A stretch of 64,000 nucleotides of DNA from Ariolimax columbianus (GCA_036924085.1 JAVGWX010000004.1:42305793-42369792); one strand, 5' to 3'. Shown: positions 35,001 through 44,100, counted from the first letter of the stretch. Numbers and translations are program-made. The notes: a model not told the origin generated them from the sequence alone.

Positions 35001-38000
35001 TTGTTGTTGTGAATGCCCACAATGAGTAGGTTACTCTTTATGCATCCTGAAAAGGATGTTAACTGGCGGGTTGCAGTAGGTTTCATAACATCCCAAGCCT
35101 GCTGATGAAGGTGGACAGAGGTCCTCCAGGCAGTAGTGATATGCTTGACTTCATCTGCGTGTCACTCACTACTGAGGAGATCACGTCGATCCCTGACCCT
35201 GTTAGCCAGGCTGCCATGAAAACAGCTCCTTTCCAGAGAGGGCTACTAGGAAGGCGAGGTGAGGGTCTTGGCCAGTATGTTTTGCCCGACCAGAGGATGA
35301 TTATTACTTGCAGGATTTGAAACCCACAGTTTCTCACTTTCAATCGTTTGTTTCTTGAATTATGAGCACCTCACCTCTCAACTAAAGTGACCACACTCTA
35401 TTAGAAAGTATGTAATCCAATCTGTAGTTTGGTTGTGATAATCTTGCTTACGCATGTGGGCAATGGGATAATATATATTATACATATGTGAGCAGAATAG
35501 ATCTATTCTTGCAAGACACTGCTGCTGAATTAGATGAGGTGGAAAATTAAATATTTTTCTTGTATTTATCTCAGTATGTAGCCTTGAACAACCTACAATA
35601 ACACTTTTGAACTCTACACCTAGGATGTTCCTTTTGTATTTCTGCTTTTAAGTTTGAGTTGAGATTCAGTTATTGTGCTACCTGTTGGTTATCTGTTACG
35701 GATTAAGTGACAAATGAAGATGTTTGCGACCTGTTTTCATCATACCCATATTGTTGTTGTTAGTTTGTGCAAAATCTGTGTTAAACCTAATTTAGTTTCT
35801 TTAATTGCTTCCTATTTTCTAGATAGTATGCAGTAATATAGCTTATGCATGTTTCTAAAAAATAATTTGTTAATTGTAATCTTTTAACCGAGATGAAATA
35901 ACATATTTTGACTTAGAAAACAGTAAATTTTAGTGCTTTATCTAGATTGTAATTATCTTCAACTCGGTAGTCCTACCAGAGCTCTGCTATGGTAGTGAAA
36001 CCAGGTCTCTAACAAAAGCAGTAGAGAACCAAATGAGAACAGCATAACTTTGATAACTGCGGTAAAATTAAGTACACAATATCGACATCCCAAAGAATGT
36101 CGCACATCAAGGATGTCCTTCCGCCGAAGATGGATGTGTTGGACTGAAAGATACAAATATCTCAGCCAAGCTGTAAGCTAGCGACACATCACATTCCGTT
36201 CTCCGGCTACATCATGCTACTTACGAAGACCTGTACATGGCTTGGTAGCGGGAGATTGAGAACGGACGCAGAAGAAGGAGGATGTCCTACAGCACGTCAA
36301 CCATTCAAAACACTGTTGGTCATGTCATATATCTAGAAGACAAGATGAAAGATGGAGTACCATAACCACTATGTGGTACCAGCGTGACAAAAAGAGAGAC
36401 GTCGGGGAAAGCCCCCAACTCGTTGGCAAGATTCACTAGACAAGGAAAACAGACAGACTACTATCCCACTGGATGACATGCGGCTGCAGCAGAAACGACT
36501 GGGACCTGCTCAATGGTGACCATCCCTTGGCGAAGAACGGGTCGAACTATGAACTAAAAAGAAGTAATTATCATCTAACCAATTCTTTATGATTGTAAAG
36601 TGTTTCCTGCAATTAATACATGACATTGAAAATGTTTTTGCTATTCTTGTCCTCAGTCATCCCAGCTAAGAAAAACCGTTTAGCTTCAGACGAAGAGGAA
36701 GAAGAGGAGTATGATTCTGAAATGGATGACTTTATTGATGATGGCGGTGATGAAGTACCTAGTTACTCTCAAGAGATAAAAAAATTGTTTGGCTACGACA
36801 GGAGCAAGTATGTAACAACCTTTTGTCTTTAATCAAAGCAATATAGATTCGTAATTTGTAAAGTACAAGTTTTTATATTTTGTTTGCTTTATGTATCAAT
36901 ATAAGCAGAACTTGAATATAGCCTGTTCATCTGCATGCGTTGTTTGAAACAGGAATTGGTATCATTAACTTGAGGACTGTCTGTTGTTGCAGAGCAGTCG
37001 TTATCCTATGTAAACTTGACATATCTTCACTGTTGGCTCCACTCCAATTTTCCTCTTTCCATTACATAGGTTCGTAGGGCTGCAAATGTCAGTCTCTGTT
37101 GATTTCTATTTTGAGCAATCTTCTTGAGCTGCTATGAGACCCTATTTGCATGACTTGTTTATATCCAGGTTTCCTTTTGCCTCAACATTCTTCTCTTACC
37201 CTACAGACTCCAGCCCACCACATCTCTGTTATATTGTCAGGTTTCTTTACAAAGATGTGTCTTACCAATTTCTGCTTTCTATCCTTAATCTCCAGCTATA
37301 TTGATATATCAATCATGTTCTCTGCATAAGTGTTCCTGTTTAAGATTATGTGACACTGAAACCCAGCATGATGAAAGAAGGGAGAGAAAAAAACAACACA
37401 TTTTCTATCTCAAGGTGCACATTTTTTCCTGCACAAAGTTGAATGGTGAAGTACAGGCACTCCTCAAGTAGACCCTGCTGTAAATGGGTACCTGGCGTAT
37501 GAGTTGGGGAAGGTATGATCAGCAAGGAAGGCAACTGGCCACCCCACCTCGCATAGGCTGCAGCTTAGTTCATGAAGAGTTATCTTCATCCCCAACAACA
37601 ATTGTTGCCATGGGGCTGACCTTTACTATTAGATACACCTGTCATGTAGCAACATATTTTGTGTGATTTGTTGACATTGGATTTACTAAGCCTTTAGAAA
37701 GATTTATGTGATCTGTCAGGTTACTAGCATGTCAGATCAGATATTTGCTCGCTGAAGTAAATTATAGAGACATGCCGTGTAGCTACATTTATTTTAATGG
37801 AGGCTCTGGTCATACCTCGAACAAGCATCAGTTAACTGTGGAGACATCCAGTGTAGCTACAATTATTCTACTGATAACTCTGGTCATACCTCGAACAAGC
37901 ATCAGTTAACTGTGGAGACATCTAGCGTAGCTACAATTATTCTACTGATAACTCTGGTCATACCTCGAACAAGCATCAGTTAACTGAGGAGACATCCAGT

Positions 38001-38441
38001 GTAGCTACATTTATTTTACTGATAACTCTGGTAATACCTCGAACAAGCATCAGTTAACTGTAGAGACATCCAGTGGAGCTACATTTATTTTACTGATAAC
38101 TCTGGTCATACCTTGAACAAGCATTAGTTAGCTGTGGAGACATCCAATGTAGCTACATGTATTTTACTGGAGCCTCGTGAAATATTTTGTTAATAATATT
38201 TTCAAGTTGAGTGTGAACACAATTAACAGGTATGTACTCGTAAATAATGTTTTGTCATTCTTTTATTCACAGATACAAGGATGAAAAGGATGAAGATTTA
38301 TCTAACATGGAAGCTGATTACAAGACCGTCATGATGGAAGAGAAACGCAGTGCCAAACTTGGTTTAAAAGAGGATTTGGAGGATATGAAGAGGGAGCAAG
38401 AAGAACTCAAGAGGAAGACTTTGTTGAAAAAACGAAAATGA
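22998..38441 (+). CDS. SPTY2D1: SPT2 homolog (histone H3-H4 chaperone), five-exon gene
   Basis: Spliced model: 22998-23069, 28534-28642, 31797-33749, 36657-36807, 38273-38441; 2454 nt, 817 codons plus stop. The intron phases agree at every join (0, 1, 1, 2), each intron is GT-AG, and the frame stays open. Known family role: a nuclear chromatin protein that binds histones H3-H4 and acts in transcription and nucleosome maintenance. Visible evidence: the C-terminal SPT2 domain, with acidic EEEEEEYDSEMDDFIDDG, then FGYDRSKYKDEKDEDL and the basic helix KLGLKEDLEDMKREQEELKR; also the conserved internal motif APPMDFKALLEMAEKKQKEP (about residues 525-544) followed by a basic coiled-coil-like stretch. 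Residues about 115-190 are a Ser/Lys/His-rich low-complexity region. The protein is longer than the human protein (about 685 residues). The C-terminal half is certain; the first two exons are less so. Confidence 0.9.
23722..25040 (-). mobile_element. Antisense LINE fragment in SPT2 intron 1
   Basis: Minus-strand motifs appear in order across frames: QRLNGNSTRTN, FVDYKKAFDGVEI-like text near 24720, a NNIEGGVL region, VKARAHINSMFIPVMVFGCKV, and the C-terminus DGWTRRVSLWWPYD at about 23900. The same family lies at 31060-31690 (+) and 41860-42680 (-). Confidence 0.72.
25050..25440 (+). mobile_element. Small LINE RT fragment with inserted SINE remnant
   Basis: The + strand reads TPQQKKSLMTALWKEDG, and after the interruption SSEVLHMTQLLKSDKLPGVE, the N-terminal RT motif ('LLKxdKxPGxDgI'). 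Positions 25249-25310 are the reverse complement of the 3' part of the tRNA-derived SINE (GCATTCGCCTTATTTCTCTA...), preceded by poly-T. Confidence 0.7.
25620..27430 (-). mobile_element. Antisense LINE (linker to RT) in SPT2 intron 1
   Basis: Minus-strand reading at 26776-26988 gives the RT N-terminus (TLTEVQAVMQKLKDGHAACP, LCLFLQVWRIGQIP). At about 26340-26400 it gives VRQECILAPDLFCQ. At 25987-26346 it gives ILTDIVYADSIVLFG and LGLSISWAKTKV. The catalytic box is YADS instead of YADD, so the enzyme would be dead even without the stops. Confidence 0.82.
27431..27790. other. AT-rich intronic sequence
   Basis: Nothing recognised beyond AT-rich intron 1 sequence. Confidence 0.5.
27795..28050 (+). 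mobile_element. Second-type tRNA-derived SINE
   Basis: A tRNA-like head, GGGCGCAGTGGTTAGCGAG (box A) with AGGGTTCATTCCC (box B), is followed by a body containing 'TAAATGGGTACTGGTTCAGT' and ending in a pyrimidine-rich (TTTAC) run. The 'AAATGGGTACC' core recurs near 37480, 42650 and 55945. Confidence 0.72.
28534..28642 (+). CDS. SPTY2D1: SPT2 exon 2
   Basis: 36 codons plus one base, between TTTCTCAG| and |GTATGT. The encoded peptide (KEELIKNRSESIQKIIREKE) is charged and helical, running into RQKEKQKEERGEKIKNS of exon 3, like the charged N-terminal helix of SPT2 proteins. Confidence 0.7.
28780..29013 (+). mobile_element. tRNA-derived SINE lacking box B, 12-bp TSD, in SPT2 intron 2
   Basis: Same family as 16547. 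About 25 bases covering the anticodon-to-box B region are missing between CACGGCTC and CCCATCAC, so the internal promoter is broken in this copy. The TSD ACATCATCTCTG lies at 28768-28779 and 29014-29025. Confidence 0.92.
29270..29900 (+). mobile_element. LINE RT palm fragment in SPT2 intron 2
   Basis: The + strand encodes LLYANRAALIAQNESDLQEL (YADD box changed to YANR), then NQKK-EVMVVAKKTQISKLQL with a stop in it. A 30-bp stretch (AACAGAATGGGTAAGGTAAA...) is tandemly duplicated at 29583-29640. Confidence 0.7.
30360..31030 (+). mobile_element. LINE RNase H and C-terminal fragment in SPT2 intron 2
   Basis: RNase H start (HTHTDGSANKPTWG), disrupted by a 15-G run at 30411-30425. Then VAAETLKAELVI, LYCNIEGNEAADRPEK, and the C-terminal QVIKVRLRTGQNNHTGHLYN with CSCKDHTMTMEHILQN. 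The organisation is the same as the I-like LINE at 17134, but the sequence is diverged and there is no GAA tail. Confidence 0.78.
31060..31690 (+). mobile_element. LINE 3' fragment in SPT2 intron 2
   Basis: The + strand encodes FNCIKPMLQQMRNVNARAHT, NSVVIPATVDGCEV and ISQRPMEQRTLKIS, then decayed C-terminal text and 'GCCTGATTGAACACCAGGAT' at about 31551. It is homologous to fragments at 23722-25040 and 41860-42680. Confidence 0.75.
31797..33749 (+). CDS. SPTY2D1: SPT2 exon 3 (large central exon)
   Basis: 1953 nt between TTTTCAACAG| and |GTATTT, entering phase 1. It encodes the Ser/Lys-rich disordered region, a five-fold KSHSSSS repeat, basic stretches likely to be nuclear-localising, and the conserved PPMDFKALLEMAEKK motif with KRPLTQDEKDRIARKKTKEY after it, which parallels the central conserved block of vertebrate SPT2. 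An open frame past 33749 is intron read-through. Confidence 0.93.
32350..32463. repeat. 21-bp coding tandem repeat (KSHSSSS)
   Basis: Five full units of TTCCTCATCTAAAAGTCACA+G plus a partial sixth lie within SPT2 exon 3. Units differ by at most one base, so copy number could vary between individuals without breaking the frame. Confidence 0.97.
33890..34050 (-). mobile_element. GAA-SINE, old diverged 5'-truncated copy, SPT2 intron 3
   Basis: The reverse complement carries 'TGCTGAAATCGGATGCGTCG' and 'GACCAAAAGGCACAGATATC', matching the shared central domain, and 'CAGGACTAACGC' near the 3' end, as in the copy at 57812-58125. Confidence 0.65.
34060..34240 (+). repeat. REP-X interspersed repeat, copy 1
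   Basis: An unclassified ~180-bp family. Landmarks are 'CTTCAGCAAATACATTCCAG', 'CATTGACCTGTGTATATCTA', 'TTTCTACAGG', 'CTCAACCCTCCTATGACATG' and 'GCAGGTTGCGGTGTTACTAT'. Other copies lie near 46440-46650, 48127-48520, 51125-51200 and 53655-53710. No tRNA-like promoter or tail was seen. Confidence 0.78.
34583..34932 (+). mobile_element. CAA-tailed SINE, SPT2 intron 3
   Basis: Tail-forward copy with one diverged minisatellite unit (about 34643-34675), the body 'GCCTGGAGGACTCCAGTCAA', and the 3' end ACACAAAAGAGTAAATCTAC...CACAATAACACAAC. It lies head-to-tail inverted with the next copy, about 70 bp away. Confidence 0.82.
35002..35293 (-). mobile_element. CAA-tailed SINE, inverted neighbour
   Basis: Its (CAA)n tail is at 35002 (GTTGTTGTTG on +). 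The body runs to about 35293 and the 5' end is truncated without the tandem array. With the copy at 34583-34932 it forms an inverted repeat of about 300-bp arms. Confidence 0.85.
35294..35950. other. Intronic sequence without recognised elements
   Basis: AT-rich SPT2 intron 3 sequence; nothing recognised. Confidence 0.5.
35960..36560 (+). mobile_element. LINE 3' fragment interrupted by a short GAA SINE, SPT2 intron 3
   Basis: The + strand reads LCYGSETRSLTKAVENQMRT before the SINE, and HVIYLEDKMKDGV / WYQRDKKRDVGK / WQDSLDKENRQTTIPLDDMR after it. This is the C-terminal region of an endonuclease/RT LINE. The same family is antisense at 44940-46030. Confidence 0.72.
36120..36278 (+). mobile_element. 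Short GAA-tailed SINE with 10-bp TSD
   Basis: Begins TCCGCCGAAGATGGATGTGT and ends GACGCAGAAGAAGG. The TSD AGGATGTCCT lies at 36110-36119 and 36279-36288. Confidence 0.87.
36657..36807 (+). CDS. SPTY2D1: SPT2 exon 4 (acidic part of the SPT2 domain)
   Basis: 151 nt between GTCCTCAG| and |GTATGT, entering phase 1 and leaving phase 2. It encodes VIPAKKNRLASDEEEEEEYD, then SEMDDFIDDGGDEVPSYSQE and IKKLFGYDRSK. The 'YDSEMxDFIDD...IxxxFGYDR' pattern is diagnostic for SPT2. Confidence 0.96.
36980..37335 (-). mobile_element. Antisense LINE 3' fragment in SPT2 intron 4
   Basis: The minus strand reads IKDRKQKLVRHIFVKKPDN, then GKRKPGYKQVMQIGSHSSSR and RLLKIEINRD. It resembles the C-terminal end of endonuclease/RT LINEs; decayed. 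Confidence 0.5.
37470..37640 (+). repeat. Interspersed repeat with 'AAATGGGTACCTGG' core
   Basis: Shares GTAAATGGGTACCTGGC and TTCATCCCCAACAACAATTG with an inverted copy at about 42565-42665, and the core with the SINE at 27795. Probably a SINE body without a preserved tRNA head. Confidence 0.55.
37779..38175. repeat. 74-bp minisatellite, five units plus partial, SPT2 intron 4
   Basis: Units start at 37779, 37853, 37927, 38001, 38075 and 38149, exactly 74 bp apart, with core GTCATACCTCGAACAAGCAT. It ends about 100 bp before the last exon's acceptor. Confidence 0.96.
38273..38441 (+). CDS. SPTY2D1: SPT2 exon 5 (C-terminal basic helix)
   Basis: 169 nt from TTATTCACAG| to the TGA at 38439-38441. 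It encodes YKDEKDEDLSNMEADYKTVM, then KRSAKLGLKEDLEDMKREQE ending KKRK. This is the histone-binding C-terminal helix region of SPT2, including the conserved 'LGxxEDxExxxxEEELxR' pattern. Confidence 0.96.
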
Positions 38442-38785
38442 AGAGCTTAGCAAATTGTTTTACTCCAGTATTTCAATTGATATTTACAGAAGATGTTGTC
38501 TTTTACATCTTACTAGGATGCTGAGTTGATCAAGTTTTTTTTAACATCATTGTCTAGTTTCAAATTGTGAAGGTCTCTTTTGGAAAAACAAATAAGAAAG
38601 AAAACTCTTTTAGAGAAATCGTAAACATATTAGATGTTGATAGATGTGTATCTAGTTGTTTCAACTGACAATATACTTTAATTTTGATAGCATTATACTA
38701 TTGCTAATTTGATCTGATCTGTCAATATGTAGTGTCTATGTTGAAAAACACATGATAGTTGTTTGAGCCAGTTCAGCTGTGGTTA
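38442..38785 (+). other. Presumed SPT2 3' UTR
   Basis: AT-rich sequence directly after the stop with no repeats until the SINE at 38797. AATAAG occurs near 38590 and a canonical AATAAA at 39574-39579; the true poly(A) site cannot be chosen from sequence alone. Confidence 0.45.
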
Positions 38786-38796
38786 GATTTTTTTTA

Positions 38797-38957
38797 TTCA
38801 TCTTCTGCGTTCGTTCTCAATCTCCGGCTAGCAAGCCCCGAACAGGGCTTTGCAAGTAGCATGATGTAGTCCGGAGAACGGAATGCATTGTGTAGCTAGC
38901 TTACAGCTTGACTGTGATATTTGCACCTTTCAGTCCGACACATCCATCTTTGGCAGT
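38797..38957 (-). mobile_element. Short GAA-tailed SINE with 11-bp TSD
   Basis: Reverse-strand copy from TCACTGCCAAAGATGGATGT to GAACGCAGAAGATG. It is flanked by GATTTTTTTTA (38786-38796 and 38958-38968). The low complexity of that TSD lowers certainty. Confidence 0.8.
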
Positions 38958-38968
38958 GATTTTTTTTA

Positions 38969-39817
38969 AATACATTGTTCAACCATTTTTTTAATGCTAA
39001 TTTTTTTTAATGACGTTTTTTTTGTAGCTGCAATAATTTTTAAAATTTAGTATACATTTTTTGAAACTCTGCACGCTGAAAACTTATTCATTGCAATTAC
39101 ATTTTAATTAAATGTGGCATAAAAACATGCAAACTACTTTTAAAAGGAAGCACTGTGTGGAGAGAAACAAACAATGTCCATTCTTTTTCAATAATTCATA
39201 TCTCTGCCCAATTGTGAACTCTGTTTGAATATTTAGAGGTACACAATTTTGTACTCCCTCTTGCAATTCAATGAGTTGGACAAAGTGCAATATAAAATTC
39301 ATTGAGATCTATGATTTTTGTGATGTGCTTAAGTAATGGAGAAGTTTAACTTTGTTCAACAAGTCATTCAGAAGAATGTTCACGTAGTCATAATGCAGCG
39401 ATACTAACTGTACATAACATTTACTGCTGCCATTACAGTCACATTTCTGCTATGACTGCTGTCATCGTCCTTCATATTTTGTCTAAGTCATGCTCTTTCT
39501 CCCCTCTCCGCTATATCTTCCGTAACCATTTCCAGTCTGGGCCTGCAATTCTGCATGTCAAAGTTTTATTTAAAATAAAATGAAATTAATATTGAACAAA
39601 TTGAGCTACAATTATGATCTTAAGATACATAAGTATCCATAATAAAAGATTATATGGATTGTTAAAGGGCATGCACATAAGTATCAATAAGAAGGATAAA
39701 GATCATATGAATGTTAAAGGGCATGAAATGGAAGGGAAAAAAAACTCACTAGGTTGTGTGTTCCTGCGATATATCCCTCAATCTCACTACACACCTTTCT
39801 TATTATGTCTCGCAGTC
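38969..39817. other. Intergenic AT-rich sequence
   Basis: No supportable gene or element. Some text near 39450-39560 could be an ancient antisense LINE remnant. Confidence 0.4.
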
Positions 39818-39819
39818 AG

Positions 39820-40170
39820 TCTTCTTCTTCGTTCGTTCTCAATCTCCCACTACCAAACCCTGAAAGGGCTTAAGTAGCAGAATGTAGTCTAGAGAACGGA
39901 ATGCGTTGTGTCGTAGTTTACAGCTTGGCTGCGATATTTGCATCTTTCGGTCCAACGCATCTGACTTCAGCAAGCATTTTTTGAGTACCGGGTTAGCATT
40001 CATTCTTCGATCCCTTCTCCTTAGCCAGCCTGCCCTGCTGCAGCCTGTTATCCAGGATCACCCCGTGGAGGTGAAGAAGGGTCTTGGCAGCTCTGGTTCG
40101 CTGGCCGCGACGCTAGCAGTCAGCTATGGGTCGCTGACCACTGCAGCTCATGCGCTGCTCAGAGTCTGAA
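39820..40170 (-). mobile_element. GAA-tailed SINE, full-length antisense copy
   Basis: From (TTC)n at 39820 through the whole family consensus to CTGCAGCTCATGCGCTGCTC at 40141-40160. No clear TSD. Confidence 0.9.
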
Positions 40171-40343
40171 TCAGGCATGTTTTTAATCTCCATGAGTAAT
40201 CCAGATGGGTGACCATTGGTCGAATCAAATAATAGTAATCAGATATTGACTGCGCTAAATGTGCAGACTTTGAAAAGTAACAAATTTCTCACATTTCTAC
40301 AGATCGAAAAATAAATACAGTTAAACATCAAATGCACATGAGT

Positions 40344-40593
40344 AGGGACAGCGTGGCCTAGTGGTTAAGTGGCACGGCTCATTATCCAAAGTTGCTGGGT
40401 TCGATCCCCATCACAGCACCGGCGTTACCCCGGGGAAGCAAACCCTTAGAAAATGCAGGAGGAAGCAGACCCTTACATAAAATGCATGCTGAAGTCAGAT
40501 GCACTGGGCCGACAGGCGCAAAATAAAAACTACAGTGCAACGCACACCGCCTTGGGGATTAGAGAAAATAAGGCGAACGCAAAAAAAAAAATA
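40344..40593 (+). mobile_element. tRNA-derived SINE with 9-bp TSD
   Basis: Box A TGGCCTAGTGGTTAAGTGG and box B GGTTCGATCCCC are both intact; poly-A tail. The TSD CACATGAGT lies at 40335-40343 and 40594-40602. The best-preserved copy of the family here. Confidence 0.94.
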
Positions 40594-41009
40594 CACATGA
40601 GTGAACTGTCAGCATCATCTAGAGCTGTAAAAAAAATGACAAAACATAACCAAATGTTTCAGAAGTCTGAATCTGTCATATCTTAAAACAGCAGCTTCGG
40701 TTTTTACGACTGCCGGTGGCAACGCCTGCAAGCTGGAAGGGGTAACCAAATATAATGTGCTGATGTGATGATGAAGAACTTGAACATGGGAACTATTTTT
40801 TCTCCACCATACGGTCATGCCAATAACTATTATATCATACAAATCTTCACATGAAAATTTAAAGTTCTCTCACAATTTATCTCGCACTATGATGTAAATA
40901 CAGATGTAGCATAATGGCATTGCTGTGAAGAGTTCCATCTTGAAACATATTTAGTGATTTATTTAGGTGTACCATGTCAGACATTTCTTTGTAATAATCA
41001 TATTGTTGT

Positions 41010-41245
41010 AATTGCAGATTGCTGTTGTTGACTTTGTATTGATTATATTTTTCTTACTGCAGATTGCTGTTTTTGTTGGCTTTGAATTGATTATATTGTT
41101 GTTGCTGCAGATGTCTTGTTTTTGTTGTCTTTGTATCAATCATATTGTTGTTTTTGTATCGTTTATATTGTTGTTTCTGCAGATTGCTGTTTTTGTTGTC
41201 TTTGTGTTGATTGTTATGGCATATTGCTGTTTTTGTTACGTGTAG
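41010..41245. repeat. Imperfect ~60-bp tandem repeat rich in TTG
   Basis: Four related units built on CTGCAGATTGCTGTTTTTGT and TTTGTATTGATTATATTGTT. Hydrophobic frames here (41012-41245) are artefacts of the TTG/TTT composition. Confidence 0.8.
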
Positions 41246-41855
41246 CAGTCACTTACCATTACATTGGTATTACAAAATTTATAAAATACTTCAAATAAGC
41301 TGTGAGCATATGGCATGAAAATATTTCATGTTTCGATTCAGACATTAGTGATGTCTATTTTATCCCTATTTAGCACACAGTACCAGCTACTGCTTTTCCT
41401 CATGCTGGTGGTCGATTTTTCTAAAAGTTCAAACCTCTCTCACACACATGGCAGAGAATATGTTTTGGCATGTTGTGTTAGGGTTTAGGCACAAAGGTGA
41501 ATTATTGTTTTCGTCATATTAAATTTATTATATATTCTTTAATTCCAGTAAAACATTTGACTCTCTTCTGGGGAGTTTTATGAGTTACTCTAATATAACT
41601 ATAAGAGGGTCATAATGGTTTTTAACAACTGGCCTAGCTGAACAAACAGTTGACATAGTAAATCCTGGATCAGCTTCTTAAAGTGTGACTTTCTATAACA
41701 TGAAGGAGATAATGTGTGGCAGAATAGCATCTAAAATAGGCACAATAAAGATAACAGAACCCTTAACTTACTTAACATGTGTCAATTAAACCTTGAAAAT
41801 TATCTCCATCTACTATGTTGCCTGGCTTGGGGGAACCATTAATCTCCACAACTTC
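41246..41855. other. Intergenic sequence, nothing recognised
   Basis: No gene or clear repeat. Confidence 0.5.
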
Positions 41856-41859
41856 CTGT

Positions 41860-42690
41860 CCCTAGTGCTGCATACATCTTGGTGATATTTTGCTGTACCA
41901 CAATGTAAGACTAACCAGCATCATCTCATTGCATGTTCCAACTTTTGTGCAACACATTCACGTTATCCTCTGCGTTAGTCCAGAAAATGTGCCGCATGTA
42001 AGGAAACCAACAATATTGTTTATACTTTCCGATCTTTTGCTGTGCTGTGCAAATGCCAACCTAGGTCTTTTGGTCAGTCCATCCCGCCATCACATGGGTT
42101 GCAGACTCCATGGACGTGTACAGGCATAGGGCCACCAAAACATTGTTCTACGTGTCCATCTGTTCTCAGGGATGCGTACTACATGTACAACCCAGCTATG
42201 TTTGTGTGATATCGATGCTTCCACGATGTCCCGAAACAAAAGTTTGATGTTGAATTTCTCTGTTTCGGATCTTATCCCTTAGCAAAATTGTTAGTATGCT
42301 TTGTTTCATTGCATTCTGGATGACTGCGCTTCTCGGCATCTGTTTTGTGCAACTTTCGCACTTGACATTCGTAAATCATTGCTGGAATGACCATGGAATT
42401 AAAAGTGTGTGCTCTTCCCATGGTGTCTTTCATCTCTTGGAGTGTTGGCTTAATGAAGTATAACATTCCCCCAGAACAATTATTCAGCTTCTTTCTGGTT
42501 AAGTGTAAGCTTCTTTTACACACCAGTCTCAAGGTAGGTCAATGTAGTCTCATAGCAGACACTGCTGTTGGGGATGAAGTGTTGGCCACTTCATTTTACT
42601 ATGCCACAGCTTGGGTGGCTAGTTTCCTTCCCTGACACTAAGCCAGGTACCCATTTACAACTTGATTGACCGGAGTGTGAAAGTGAATAC
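41860..42690 (-). mobile_element. Antisense LINE 3' fragment
   Basis: The minus strand encodes FIKPTLQEMKDTMGRAHTFN and SMVIPAMIYECQVRKLHKTD, homologous to 31060-31690. An inverted copy of the 'AAATGGGTACCTGG' repeat abuts it at about 42565-42665. Confidence 0.65.
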
Positions 42691-43435
42691 TCTATCAGAT
42701 TCTCTTTGACCTTTTTTTAGTTGTATATGATACTCTGACACTCATCTCTGTCATTTTCTTGTTTGCAAATTGGTTGTCCATGATGTACTTCCAGGATTTT
42801 ACTCTTTTAAAATCGTGAAGAATGCTCTTTCTTACAACCATTGACACAAATTTTGTAACGATTCCTTGCTCATACAAGTTGATACATTCAAGTACATAAA
42901 TCCTGTCTGTGGTGGGTGGTAGTATAAACAGAGAGGTAGTTGATAAAATTAGGAGGAAATACATAGAAGCCTCATTATAAACACCGCGTTTGTTCCAGTT
43001 TCTAAGTATCATTTGTTAGTTATAAATCAACACCTATTTCAAATAACTACATAAAACAGGGATAGGAAAATCACCAGTTGTACTTGAAAACATTGGAATA
43101 AGAAAAAAGATCAAGTAAAGATGGAAATAGAAGAAAGCCTGCTATATGGTAGAGAATCCTTGAATCTAGAAATTTGTTCATCAGCTCATTTGCAGAACAG
43201 TTTGTTAAGATCACATTAATCAATTTAGCAAAGTTTTACAACAGATAAGATTTAGTTCAACCAACACCTATTATTTCAATAAGTAGATTCAGAATCTGAC
43301 AGCAGCAGTCAGTTCATGTGTATTATTCTGAGTTGCCACCAGTGTGCCTAACATGCTGCACTCACGCACACAAAAATAATTCCACTGTGCACAGATTTTC
43401 AGGTAATTTGTGCTGCGCACAATTACAGTAGATTT
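42691..43435. other. Intergenic sequence, nothing certain
   Basis: Short frames only; no family recognised. Confidence 0.45.
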
Positions 43436-43439
43436 CAAT

Positions 43440-44100
43440 TTGATTTTACTTACTTACTTTCCGTGTCCAGGCACCACGTCATACAGCATGCATTCAGTAT
43501 TCAGTGACATGGATTGCTGTGTCATTTGCCTCCAGAATTTCGCACCTATTGCATCTTTCTGGAGGTTGTGGCAGATCATCAGGTGGTCTGGGTCCTGTGT
43601 TACACCAGTCACATGTATCATCATCTGTGTATACCCATTGTTTCATATTCCTCTTGCATCAAGATACACCCGTTCGGAGTCTGTTCAGCGACTTCCATGT
43701 TGTGTATGATAGATGATGTTAGGGGCAGGTTTCTCCTGAAGTTCCATCTCTGGGGTCTGCATCAATCCATGCTATCTCTCAGTACGGCAACTTTCAGGAC
43801 TTGTCTGTACCGGCTTTATTGATTTTAGGGAGCTATGTCTGGATTTGAGTCTTGTGCTGTGTGCCTGATGTCCAAAAATTAGATATCTTGGGTCATACTC
43901 CTTTTTTTTCCTGTTCGATTTCCGCTACAATGCTTCTTTGTATCTCGGGTGGTACTATGCCATTTATGGGGTATATTTTAACGTGGGGCATGGGTTTTAG
44001 GAACGTTGATACTATCCAACCCACCTTATTTATTCCTGTGTCAACTAGTTTCGCATGGGCAGAGTTTGAATTTGGAAACTTAAGTCATGCTGGTCAGGTT
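43440..44100 (-). mobile_element. Antisense LINE C-terminal fragment (another family)
   Basis: The minus strand reads NSAHAKLVDTGINKVGWIVS, INGIVPPEIQRSIVAEIEQE and RYLIFGHQAHSTRLKSR, then KSLNRLRTGV and KQWVYTDDDTCDWCNTG. This matches the 'GIaPPeiRR...RLKSR...LNRiRTG...CdCG' order typical of jockey-type LINE C-termini. Confidence 0.65.

Noticed and set aside
41012..41245. Small hydrophobic membrane protein
   Set aside because: The frame follows a TTG-rich imperfect tandem repeat and has no conservation signal.
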